Below, one piece after another: positions 34,135-43,200 of a stretch of 64,000 bases of DNA. Location: positions 113,827 through 177,826 of the forward strand of contig JAGFNW010000012.1 of the NCBI GenBank assembly GCA_017592665.1, given 5' to 3'. Source of the stretch: Streptosporangiaceae bacterium NEAU-GS5. GTDB taxonomy: Bacteria; Actinomycetota; Actinomycetes; Streptosporangiales; Streptosporangiaceae. Made by a program: the position numbers and the translations under genes. The notes under the pieces are model-generated. The model had not been told where the DNA came from. It searched no databases and saw only the letters and a list, made by a program, of their open reading frames with translations. Position 1 is the stretch's first letter. The number at the start of each line of letters is the position of its first letter.

Positions 34135-36705
34135 ATGTCCACGGCTCTCTACGTACGGGAATCGCTCACCATCGACGACGCCTTCGAGCAGCGCGCCCTG
34201 GCCCTGGCCCGGGCGCGGGGGCTGGTCTCGGGCGACACCCTCGTGATCGCGGCCGCCGAGATGGCCGCCCAGGCCCCGGGGTACGTCCTTGACCTCCGGG
34301 ACCCGGCCGATCCCGCGTACCTGCTCAACGTCGTGCTGATCGCGGGACGGCTGACGGCGCGCGGCATGCGGGTCGACGTCTCCGGCGGGCCGGCCACCGC
34401 GCCCGGCGCCGCCGGAGCGGCGGCGCGGTCGGTCCGCGTCTTCGCCGGCCAGACCGACGCGTTCGGCCTGCGGGCGAGCGGCGGCGACGGCGCGGCGGGC
34501 GTGGCCGGGCGCGCGGGCGCGGACGGCAGCGTGACCATCGAGTTCGACGACAACGGCAAGCCGCACCGCTTCTACGAGGAGGCCGGCGACGGCCAGCCGG
34601 GGCAGGCGGGCGGCGCCGGCGGCAACGGCGGCACGGCCGTCGCCATGTGGGGCGACGGCCCGGCTCCGGCCGTGGAGGCGCTGGGCGGGACGGGCGGTCT
34701 CGGAGGGCCGGGCGGGCCCGGCGGCAAGGGCGCCCCCACCGGCTCCGGCAGCGGCCACCGCCCGAACGGCAGGACCGGCGCCGCCGGGGCCACCGGCGCG
34801 ACCGGCCTGGCCGGCAGCGCCATCGCCAAGCAGCTCGGCGCGGCCGAGCTGTGGGCGCAGGCCCGCAGCGCCGTCGGCAGCGCGCTCGCCGAGGCCGCCT
34901 CCCACTTTCGGGGCGTGGCCGACTACTGGTTCCGGCGCGTACGCGGCACGCCGACGCCCGAGGAGGCCGACCGGATCCTCGCCCTGCTGACGCTGGCGCT
35001 CGCGCTCGAACCCGGCGACGCCGAGGCCGCCGCGCTCCGCGCCCGCCTGCTGGCCGGGGAGAACGCCCTCGGCATGGCCCGCCACCTCGACGTCGGCGCC
35101 GACTTCAGCAACTACGCCGAACGCTACGAGACCGAGGAGAACCAGCTGACCGCGCTGCTGTCCGACATCCAGCAGCTGCTGAACGCCGTCTCGGTCAAGG
35201 AGTACGAGACGGGCCGGCTGGCCGCGCAGACGGCGACCTTCGCCGCTCTGCAGACCATCCTCAACCAGGAGCGCGCGCTGGCCGCCGACGCCGTCCAGGC
35301 GTATACGGCCGACCTCGCCTTCGCCCGCCAGCGCTTCACCGCGCTGCGGGACGAGGTCGACCGGCGCAAGCAGGATCTGGAGCAACCGGTCGACTGGGGC
35401 GGCGTGGTCGTCCTCGGCCTGTTCACGCTCGCCTCGTTCATCATCTCCCTGTACGGAGGACAGACGGCCGCGAAGATCGTCGGCTCGATCCCCGACCTGA
35501 TGACGTTCGGAAACCTGTCGTTCACCGGGTCCGACCAGGAGGCGCAGATCCTCAAGCAGGCGGCCGGCGCGGGCGGGCAGATCGACAAGATCCTGCACCC
35601 GCCCGCCTCCGGCGCCAAGGACATGGCCGAGAAGAAGGAGGCCGACGGCACGCTCGACCCGCAGAAGGTCGTCGACGCGGTGGGGCCGGTCCTGTTCAGC
35701 TTCGGCAAGTTCATCAAGGACCTCGACGAGGCCCACGGCGATCCGAAGCTGAAGGACCTGGTCAAGGACCTCGCGCTGGCGCTGCAGCAGAAGCTCGCCG
35801 CAGAGTTCCGGCTGGGCCAGGCCGTACGCCAGGCCGACCTGGCCATTGTCCGGGCCGCCGCCAACGCGGCCGACGCCGCCCGCTACCAGGCCCTGCTGCA
35901 CCAGGCCGGGCAGGACGGTGGCGCGCTCCGGGGTGCCGTGCTCGGGCTGGTGACCATGGCGCGCACGTACAGTGACGCGCTGGCCCGTGCCCAGGTCCGC
36001 GGCGTTCGCGCCCTGGAGATCTACACGCTGGACGAGCACCCGGACGCGCTCGTCATCGACGCCGGCCGCATCCACCCCGACCTCGACCGGGACTACGCCG
36101 AAGGCCTGTCGAGCGCGGCGGTCTACGGGGCGCAGCTGGTGGCGGCCCGGCCGTCCTACCGGTTCGGCGCCCTGCGGGCGGAGTGGGACACCTTCGTCAG
36201 CACGCCCGGGGTCACCGGGCTGCTCACCCACTGGGTGCAGGTCGCCGATGCCCCGCGCCTGACGTCGTTCCGGCAGAGCGGCATCCTCACGTTCACCGTG
36301 CGGCCCGGCGATCTGGCGGAGGGGCGGATCGAGGCCAAGGTGGAGGCCATCGTGATCACCCTCACCGGGGTGACGGCGGACACCCCGACGTTCGACCTCT
36401 TCGTGGAGCACGGGGGGATCAGCCGGCAGCTGCGCGAAGGCGGCGTGGAGGTCGTCCAGGTCCTCGCGCCCTCGCAGACCACGGTCAGCGTGGGCGTGCC
36501 GCTCCCGGACGCCGACTCGGTGACCGGCAGCCTGGCCAGCCCCGTCAACCTCGACCGGCGCACCGGCTTCTGGGGCCGCGGCGTGGCCGCCGCCTGGACG
36601 CTCACCGTGAGCCAGGCCATCATCCAGGCGGCCGGCGTCGACCTCGCCGGACTCACCAAGGTCAGCGTCGGCCTGAAGTACACCACCCGCGCCAAGCACA
36701 TCTGA
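34135..36705 (+). CDS. Collagen-like plus alpha-helical pore-former-like protein
   Basis: Protein of 856 residues, family not recognised. Residues about 1-95 form a beta-rich domain. Then comes a Gly-rich, collagen-like stretch to about 225 (GLGGPGGPGGKGAPTG, GAAGATGATGLAG). Long helices and coiled coil run about 225-420, one hydrophobic hairpin lies at 421-450 (VVVLGLFTLASFIISLY), and more helices follow to about 640. The last 200 residues are beta-rich. One membrane segment within long helices recalls ClyA/XaxA-type alpha pore-forming toxins. The ending DLAGLTKVSVGLKY is similar in style to the TcA ending DLLGLKLALLYRAR. There is no signal peptide. AAGGGG precedes ATG 34135. It converges on the TcA-linked genes, so a toxin-complex role is inferred. 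Confidence 0.72.
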   Translation: MSTALYVRESLTIDDAFEQRALALARARGLVSGDTLVIAAAEMAAQAPGYVLDLRDPADPAYLLNVVLIAGRLTARGMRVDVSGGPATAPGAAGAAARSVRVFAGQTDAFGLRASGGDGAAGVAGRAGADGSVTIEFDDNGKPHRFYEEAGDGQPGQAGGAGGNGGTAVAMWGDGPAPAVEALGGTGGLGGPGGPGGKGAPTGSGSGHRPNGRTGAAGATGATGLAGSAIAKQLGAAELWAQARSAVGSALAEAASHFRGVADYWFRRVRGTPTPEEADRILALLTLALALEPGDAEAAALRARLLAGENALGMARHLDVGADFSNYAERYETEENQLTALLSDIQQLLNAVSVKEYETGRLAAQTATFAALQTILNQERALAADAVQAYTADLAFARQRFTALRDEVDRRKQDLEQPVDWGGVVVLGLFTLASFIISLYGGQTAAKIVGSIPDLMTFGNLSFTGSDQEAQILKQAAGAGGQIDKILHPPASGAKDMAEKKEADGTLDPQKVVDAVGPVLFSFGKFIKDLDEAHGDPKLKDLVKDLALALQQKLAAEFRLGQAVRQADLAIVRAAANAADAARYQALLHQAGQDGGALRGAVLGLVTMARTYSDALARAQVRGVRALEIYTLDEHPDALVIDAGRIHPDLDRDYAEGLSSAAVYGAQLVAARPSYRFGALRAEWDTFVSTPGVTGLLTHWVQVADAPRLTSFRQSGILTFTVRPGDLAEGRIEAKVEAIVITLTGVTADTPTFDLFVEHGGISRQLREGGVEVVQVLAPSQTTVSVGVPLPDADSVTGSLASPVNLDRRTGFWGRGVAAAWTLTVSQAIIQAAGVDLAGLTKVSVGLKYTTRAKHI

Positions 36706-36713
36706 ACACGAGC

Positions 36714-36750
36714 CGGCCGGTGACCCGCGCGCATCGCGGGCCACCGGCCG
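36714..36750. terminator. Bidirectional terminator of the toxin-like island
   Basis: Stem of 16 bp (CGGCCGGTGACCCGCG against CGCGGGCCACCGGCCG) with one mismatch and a 5-base loop CGCAT. It lies between convergent genes ending at 36705 and 36764. Confidence 0.82.
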
Positions 36751-36763
36751 TGGACCGCTTCTT

Positions 36764-38605
36764 CTAGCCGGAAAAAAGCTTTGGAGTGTTCTTCCATTGG
36801 AGGGTCTTTGTCGGCGCCTGCTCGGCCGAATTCGACCCTGGCCGGGCAAACGAGTACAGGTTCGCGAGGATCTGCTTGGGGTCGGGCTCGACCCGTTTTG
36901 TTACGCGTTCGCCATTCTCTGAGTAGGTCACCAACAGGCTCCCGTGGAAACTCGCGGAACATTTCCTGAGAAGCGCGTCCGCCCAGGGCGGCACACGTGA
37001 CTTGAAAACGTACTCGAGGTCGCGCCCCTCATGCTCGTTCGTCAGCTTCGAATAGTACGCGAGCTGGTTTTCGAACTTCTTCATGTAGGCTTCGCTCGGG
37101 AGGTTCGTGAAGCTCAGGCTCTTGTACTCGCGGTAGCGTTCGACGAGCCGGTCTCCCGCGGGCCAGGATTTCAGCCACTCCAGGGAGTCCACCCTGTGTT
37201 CACGGTCGCCGAAGTCCTTTTCGACCCGGACCAGCCGATACTCCGACCACGCTTTCATGGTCTGCGCGATCTGATATTCGTAGCCCTGCTTGAAGTTCGG
37301 GTCCGGCTCGTCCTGCGAGGCCACCATCGCATCGATATTGGTGGTGCCGTCGTCATAATGAACGACGAAACCGTCCTTATCCAGCGCTTCCGACCAGACT
37401 ATGGTCCCGGGGTCACGTAGATCCACCAGATACTCCCGCACCAACTCGGCCAGTTCCTGGCAGGCTGGGTTGAGACCCTGGAGGGGATGTACGGCACTCT
37501 CCCCGCTCACCAAGGCGATCACCTGTTTCCGCATGGCCTCGTCCATCGTGGCCATCTGCGTCCGGGACTCGCCCACGATTTGATCCAGCAGCGTCTGATA
37601 AGCGACCAGCTCGTCTCTCAGGGTGCCTGCTCCTTCCCATATGGCGGTCCACAGTGCGTCGTGGTCGTCCGGAGACGGCTGCCTCCCGTATATTGAGCCG
37701 AGCCCTTTGGCCAGCTGCTTTTTCAAGGTTGCGCTTCGCTCGGCCGACGCGACCGGGGCGTCCGCGGGCCCGATCTCCTGCAGCAGGAATTCGACGATCT
37801 CCTCGACGATCTGCTGGGGCGGCAAGGGTTTCATCCGGCCCTGGTCGTACAGGCTCTGCTCATACGGGCCGAGCGCGTCCGCCACGGCCACGCCCAGATC
37901 CTTCTCGTAGCCAGGAAGGTTGGTCGTCGCGTAGAGCTCACGCACGGTCGCGTAGTAATGGGACCTGAGCTCCACCACTTCGCGGACATGTTCCGCTTCA
38001 GTGATGGTGGCCGGCTGATCCTCGACCGAGGATGCCGTGGCTTCGTCCGAAGATTCTTCTGGCGTCAACGGCTCCTGAGCCGACTCGACCGGTGTCGGGT
38101 CGGGAGGAGGCGCGGGCTGCATGATGCCGCGTTTGGTGACGGTCGTGACCTGGTTACTGGCAGACGTCTTCTCCGCCGCCTTTTTCGAGACGCCGACGCG
38201 GGGGGTGGGCGCGTTGATAGCAGTGCAGGCCTCCACGTAGACCGCGAAGCTCTCGCCTCGGCTCTGGAAGTACTGCGCGACGTAGTTGTCCCACGCGTCG
38301 ACATCGCCGGGCTTTTTGAAGCCTGCCCGAAGTGTGGCCTGAGCGACGGCGAACCTCTTCCAACCGATCTGCTCCACGAGCAGGTCCCACATTTTATGAT
38401 CAGTCTGGTCAGGCTGACCGAGGATCAGATCCGCGATATCCCGACGGTCCCACCGCGAGAGATCCATGCCGCGGGTGACAACGGGTATATCCGGGTCGGC
38501 AGCTTTGCTCGTCGTCGTCGAACTGTCCGCCGTCTTCGGAGCGTTCGCCGTCGTGGGAGCGTTCGCCTTCTTCTTCGGAGAGGGGGACTGCGATTGTCGT
38601 TTCAT
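36764..38605 (-). CDS. Unknown TcA-associated protein, paralogue 2
   Basis: Soluble protein of 613 residues, unknown family. The N-terminal 40 residues are Lys/Thr/Ala-rich and disordered, and a second disordered Pro/Glu/Thr stretch lies at about 145-205. The rest is helical. It is a paralogue of the gene at 38697-40283. Shared blocks include the GW-K/D-R-[FL]-A helix, QGYxxQ followed by TMKAWSEYRLV (about residue 445), RLVERYREYKSL against PRLREYKTY, and RDLEYVFKSRVPPW against RELEYVFPGKAPLW. It is visibly less GC-rich than its neighbours, suggesting later acquisition or relaxed codon use. There is no signal peptide. It could be an accessory, chaperone or cargo of the TcA particle; nothing in the sequence decides. 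Confidence 0.75.
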   Translation of the reverse strand: MKRQSQSPSPKKKANAPTTANAPKTADSSTTTSKAADPDIPVVTRGMDLSRWDRRDIADLILGQPDQTDHKMWDLLVEQIGWKRFAVAQATLRAGFKKPGDVDAWDNYVAQYFQSRGESFAVYVEACTAINAPTPRVGVSKKAAEKTSASNQVTTVTKRGIMQPAPPPDPTPVESAQEPLTPEESSDEATASSVEDQPATITEAEHVREVVELRSHYYATVRELYATTNLPGYEKDLGVAVADALGPYEQSLYDQGRMKPLPPQQIVEEIVEFLLQEIGPADAPVASAERSATLKKQLAKGLGSIYGRQPSPDDHDALWTAIWEGAGTLRDELVAYQTLLDQIVGESRTQMATMDEAMRKQVIALVSGESAVHPLQGLNPACQELAELVREYLVDLRDPGTIVWSEALDKDGFVVHYDDGTTNIDAMVASQDEPDPNFKQGYEYQIAQTMKAWSEYRLVRVEKDFGDREHRVDSLEWLKSWPAGDRLVERYREYKSLSFTNLPSEAYMKKFENQLAYYSKLTNEHEGRDLEYVFKSRVPPWADALLRKCSASFHGSLLVTYSENGERVTKRVEPDPKQILANLYSFARPGSNSAEQAPTKTLQWKNTPKLFSG

Positions 38606-38644
38606 GGCTTTCCGTCCTGGTCAGCGGCCGGGCGTGAGCGGCGG

Positions 38645-38684
38645 CCGGCCGGTCGCCCGCGGGCCGGGCGGGGCCACCGGCCGG
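38645..38684. terminator. Intercistronic hairpin between the two paralogues
   Basis: CCGGCCGGT-CGCCCG pairs with CGGGCG and ACCGGCCGG around a 5-base loop, with a 5-base bulge on one side. It sits between the stop at 38697 and the start at 38605 and resembles the island terminator at 36714. It may lower transcription into the second paralogue. Confidence 0.6.
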
Positions 38685-38696
38685 TGCCGGGCATTT

Positions 38697-40283
38697 CTAC
38701 TTCTTGTCGGTGGTCTTCTTTTTGACCGGCTTCTTCTTTTTGGTGGTGGGCGCCGCGATCGGGGCGGTGCCGGACTTGTTCGTGATCACGTCCGTGTCCA
38801 GCGGATTCTTCTGGACGGGTGGCTTGTCGCCCGGCGGATCCGGCAGGGGGATCATCGTCTTCGGCTTGGCCGCGGCCTGGAAGGCGGCTTGGATCGACTG
38901 CTGCTTTTTGACCGCCTGCGGAGCGACGGGCGTGGTGGCGCCGTTCTCGGTGAGGTAGAGAGTCCGGCCGGCGGTGTTCAGGGTTTTCGCGGCCCCACCC
39001 AGTTCGGTCTTCACCCAGAGCGGCGCCTTCCCCGGGAAGACGTATTCCAATTCGCGCTTTTCCTGCCGCGACTGCGCTCTTTTGACGTAGTCCCCGAGTT
39101 GCGCCGTGAATTCGTCCGTCGTCGCCTTGGCTGGTTTCGTGTTCTGGGCATAGGTCTTGTATTCGCGAAGTCGGGGGATCGGCTCGGCACTGCCCTGGAG
39201 GATGAGTTCGACGGTGTCGATGGACCTCACCTTGTGCTTGCCGGTCTTACCGGTCTCGTCGGTGTCGGGGATGCCGAGCGCGAGCTCGGCCTTCACGAGC
39301 CGATACTCCCCCCAGGCCTTCATGGTCTGGTTGAGCTGGAAGATGTACCCCTGCATCTGCGCCCAGCGTGCCCCCTGCTCGGCCGGCGACCCCAGCCCCT
39401 TCTCTATGGCGTCCAGCGTCTGCCTGACGTTGCCCTGCAGCCAGTCCAGCTCCTCGAGGTCGTTGAAACCGTCCTTCTCGAGCGCCGCCCATACTCCGTC
39501 GGTCCAGGCACGCAGGTCTTTGACCTGCTCCGACGTGGTCTTGCTCCGGTCAAGCACGAATTCGGCCACAGGCGGCCGGAGCATCCGGAGGTATTGCCCG
39601 ACGAGCTGCATGAGCTTGGTGACGTCGGCGTCGTCCTGCTGTGACATCGTGCCGGCGATCACGCGTGCCATGATGCCGCGCTGGTCTGCCGGCATTTCCG
39701 CCAGACGCATACCGGCGGCCTCGGCCACGTCGAGCAGGCCCTGGGCCCAGATTTCCGGCGGCGAGTCCACCGACGAGGTCACGTTGATGATGAACTGGGC
39801 CAACCCGTTGATCCGCTCTTCGAGCTCACGCCTTCCCAGACCGGGGGCGACCGGCTGGGGCGGCGACTGCACGACGACGTCGGGCTGGAGGTTGTCCACC
39901 ATCTCGCGTTTGCTGATGTCGTCCGTCAACGCCATCCGGGTGAGGTAGGCGTTCTGGTAGGTGTCGTAGTCGTATGCCAGGCTTTCGCTGGTGAACGCGC
40001 CGACGATGGCGTCGAGTTGACCAGGGTCATCCTGATAGCGCGTGCGCATTTCCGCGAGGGCTTCGGCGAGCCTGTCCCAGCCGAAATGCTTCGCGATCAG
40101 GTTCCAGCTGCCCTGATCCATTCCGTCGCTCGCGCCGTCGAGCATGGACATGATTTCCTGCGTGGTCGGAGCCATGTTCCCGGCCCGGTCGGCGATCATT
40201 CCCTGGACCGTTGGCCTGGAGTCGGTCGTCTTCGGCTTCTTGCTTTTTTTCTGCTTCGGGCTCTGCTTCGGTTTCGTTTTCAT
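38697..40283 (-). CDS. Unknown TcA-associated protein, paralogue 1
   Basis: Soluble protein of 528 residues, unknown family. It has a Lys-rich head (KPKQSPKQKKSKKPK) and tail (KKKKPVKKKTTDKK) around a helical middle (about 40-440). It is homologous to the next gene: both have QGYxxQ followed by TMKAW-[GS]-EYRLV, REYK, RELEYVF/RDLEYVF and a late LTENG/YSENG strand. ATG 40283 starts 14 bases after the TcA stop with AAGGAC between, so it is co-transcribed and probably coupled to TcA. Its basic ends suggest binding of nucleic acid or an acidic surface. The longer frame upstream lies inside TcA and is rejected. Confidence 0.76.
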   Translation of the reverse strand: MKTKPKQSPKQKKSKKPKTTDSRPTVQGMIADRAGNMAPTTQEIMSMLDGASDGMDQGSWNLIAKHFGWDRLAEALAEMRTRYQDDPGQLDAIVGAFTSESLAYDYDTYQNAYLTRMALTDDISKREMVDNLQPDVVVQSPPQPVAPGLGRRELEERINGLAQFIINVTSSVDSPPEIWAQGLLDVAEAAGMRLAEMPADQRGIMARVIAGTMSQQDDADVTKLMQLVGQYLRMLRPPVAEFVLDRSKTTSEQVKDLRAWTDGVWAALEKDGFNDLEELDWLQGNVRQTLDAIEKGLGSPAEQGARWAQMQGYIFQLNQTMKAWGEYRLVKAELALGIPDTDETGKTGKHKVRSIDTVELILQGSAEPIPRLREYKTYAQNTKPAKATTDEFTAQLGDYVKRAQSRQEKRELEYVFPGKAPLWVKTELGGAAKTLNTAGRTLYLTENGATTPVAPQAVKKQQSIQAAFQAAAKPKTMIPLPDPPGDKPPVQKNPLDTDVITNKSGTAPIAAPTTKKKKPVKKKTTDKK

Positions 40284-40297
40284 GGCGACGGTCCTTG

Positions 40298-43200
40298 TCA
40301 GCGGGCTCGGTAGAGGAGGGCGAGCTTCAGGCCGAGGAGGTCGGAGCGGTCGCCGGAGAAGGTCAGCTGGAGTGGGCCGGTGATGCTCAGACCGGGGGTG
40401 GGCAGGAGGCGGCCGTCGGCGAGGGCATTGCCGCCGAGGCTGAACTGGGCGGCGCCGGGCGCGGTGAGGTCGTACGTGGGATAGATCCCGGTTATCTGCG
40501 GCGTGTGCAGGTCGGGCAGCATGTCCGGGGTGACCTCGAGCGTGAGGGTGTCGGTGAACTCCTCCCACTCCTCGGGGAATTCGGCCGCGACGTCGATGAA
40601 GCGGGCCGTGTCGTATGGCTGGAGCATGCCCCTGACGCTCGCGGCGAAGGTGTCCCCGCCGTGGTCGGCCTCGTAGCGCAGGGTGATCTTGGCGTCGTAC
40701 AGCTCGGCCGGGCGGTCGGAGGAGCGCAGGCCGGGCAGGGTGAGCCGCCAGGTGGATACGGCGCCGGTGCCTTCGAAGGGGAGATAGCGGTCGTCGTCAT
40801 AGCGCAGCTCGAACAGGCCGTTGTTCTCAAAGCCCTCCGGCGGCTGCGACAGGGCGATCTCGCGCCCGGTCCGCCAGTCGCTCCGCACCGACGTGGGCGG
40901 GGTGCCGGTCGGCGTGAGCAGATACTGGACGGCCTTGGGGTCGGCGCTCAGCACGGTGTGGTGGGTGATCTGGCTGAGCATGGCGTTGACCGGCAGGGCC
41001 GTGCCGTCCGCGGAGACGAAGGCGATCCCGACGGTGCGGATCTGGCGGCGGTAGTGGCCGGGGAAGTCGTGGTCGAAGAACCCCTCGGTGAGAGCGAATT
41101 GGCAGCTGCCCGTCGTACGCAGGGTGAGCAGCGCGATCGGGTCGAGCTCCAGCAGTGAGATCTGCCGGGTGATCTCCAGCCGCCTGGCGTTCTGCGCCGT
41201 GTAGGCCTGGCCCAGCCGGTCGAGGTCGAAGGCGAGCGACTGGCCGGCGAGCAGGCCCTTGCGCCGCGTGTCCCAGTGCGCCGACGTGATGACGGTGTCG
41301 GTGGCGCCGCGTTCGTACTGATAGGCGCGTTCGGCGGCGCGGGCCGTGTCGACGGCCATGCCGTACGTCTGGAAGTAGAGCCCGGCGAGCCGGCCGGACA
41401 TCCACTGGTAGAGGTCGGCGCTGGTGAACTTGTCGCGGAGGAACGCGTTCACCGCCTGCTGGCCGGCGATCTGCCGGTCGAGGATGGTGAGCTCGCGTTG
41501 GGCGATGGCGAGTTCGGCCTCGGCGGCCGTGATCTGGTGCTCGATCTGATCCGCTTCGTTGTCGGCGATGGCGAGCTGGAGCTGGTTGTCCTGCGCGGTC
41601 CTCTCCTGCTCGGCCCGTACGCCGAGGAGCTCCCCGAGGACCGACAGCCCCTCACCAAGCGACTCGGCGACTTCGGCGGCGCTGTCGAGCGAGTCGCCGA
41701 TCTCGTCTCCCCCGATGGACGTGCCCAAGATGAACGGCCCGATGTGGACCTCCGGCACGTCGTGCCCGATGGCGGCCGCGATCTTCAAGCCGCTGGAGGT
41801 CATGTGCGCGGCGGCCGCGGCGGCCATCATGGTGAGCTGGGCCCCCTGGAGCGCGGAGATGCCCGTTTCGACCTGATGCTGGTAGAAAGCGGCCCGCCCC
41901 CGCGCGCCGGCGAGCCCTGTGCGGAGCGCCGCGACGTTCTCGGTGGCCGCGGTGACCTGCGCCTCCTTGACGGCGCGGGTGAGGTCGAGCACGGCCGCCT
42001 CCTGCTGGTTCTGCAGCAGGCCGAGAGCCTCGGCGTCGCACCGGTCCAGCGCGTCGAGCAGGCTCGAGCCGAGCTGGGTGACGCGGTCGGTGAGCTCCTG
42101 CGCCCTGCGGTAGAGGTAGGCGAAACGATGCTGCGGGACCTCGGCGGTCGCGCCCGTCGTCAGCTCCGCCCGCCCGTTGGCCGCGACCGCGCCGACCAGC
42201 ACGAACGGGTCGATGGGCGGGGCGAACAGCGGCAGCGGGCGGCTGATGCCCATGATGTCCATCGAAGCCCTGATCTTGGTGAGCCGGTCGGCGACCAGAT
42301 CCCAGTAGCCGAGCAGGGAGCCGTTGACCGGCGCGTAGAAGTAGGCGTCGTTGACACTGGCCTGCACCTTCGCCAGCTCGCCGAACAGCTCGTCCTCGCC
42401 GGTGACGCGCTCCAGCTCGGCGAAGGTCGAGGCGGCCGGCAGGGGCAGCGCGCCGAGATCCTCCGGCCTGCGTCCGAGCAGGTCGTAGGCGAAGATGTAG
42501 AGCATCCGCGCCTCGTCGACGCTCTCCGGGGTGTACTGCCGGTAGAGCATGTCGCCCCAGTCCAGCAGGTTGTCGATGTAGCCGGTGACGACGGCACGGC
42601 GATAGGCGACCGGCCGCAGGGCGGCGATGGCGTGCGGGTCGAACGGGTCGTCCCGGTAGGCCTGCCGCAGGCTCTCCCGGCTGCCGGTCACGTCGTACAC
42701 CTGCGGCAGCTGCGCCGCGATGGCGAGCTCCTCGAGCGGCGCCAGATCGGCCAGGGCGACGAGGGCCGCCCGGTCGGCGTCGCTCAGCTCGGCGGCGCCC
42801 CTGAAGACCGGCACGACCGACTCGAGCAGGGCGATCGCGCCGTCGTAGGCCGTGCCGCCGTACCCGCGAAGGGCGTCGGCGAGGGCGGCGGGGTCGGCGC
42901 CGAGGAACGGCAGGAACCGCCACGGCTGCCCGGACTGGGTGGGGTCGAAGATGTACTCGTACCAGGTCCGCGCCTCCTCGAAGCGCTGCGCCGCGTTGAG
43001 CGCCTGGGCGATCAACAGCGGGGCGTGGCAGAAGATCTCCCAGTAGTAGCAGCCGTTGGCGCTGGTGAAGTCCAGGTGCGAGCGCCCGGGCAGCCATTCG
43101 GGCCTGACCCGGTCCGCGATGACCCGGATGGTGGTGGCGTCGGAGAGTTCGGTGTCGAACGCCGGCAGTTCGTCGGTCTCCTGCGTGTAGGTGTCCAGCA

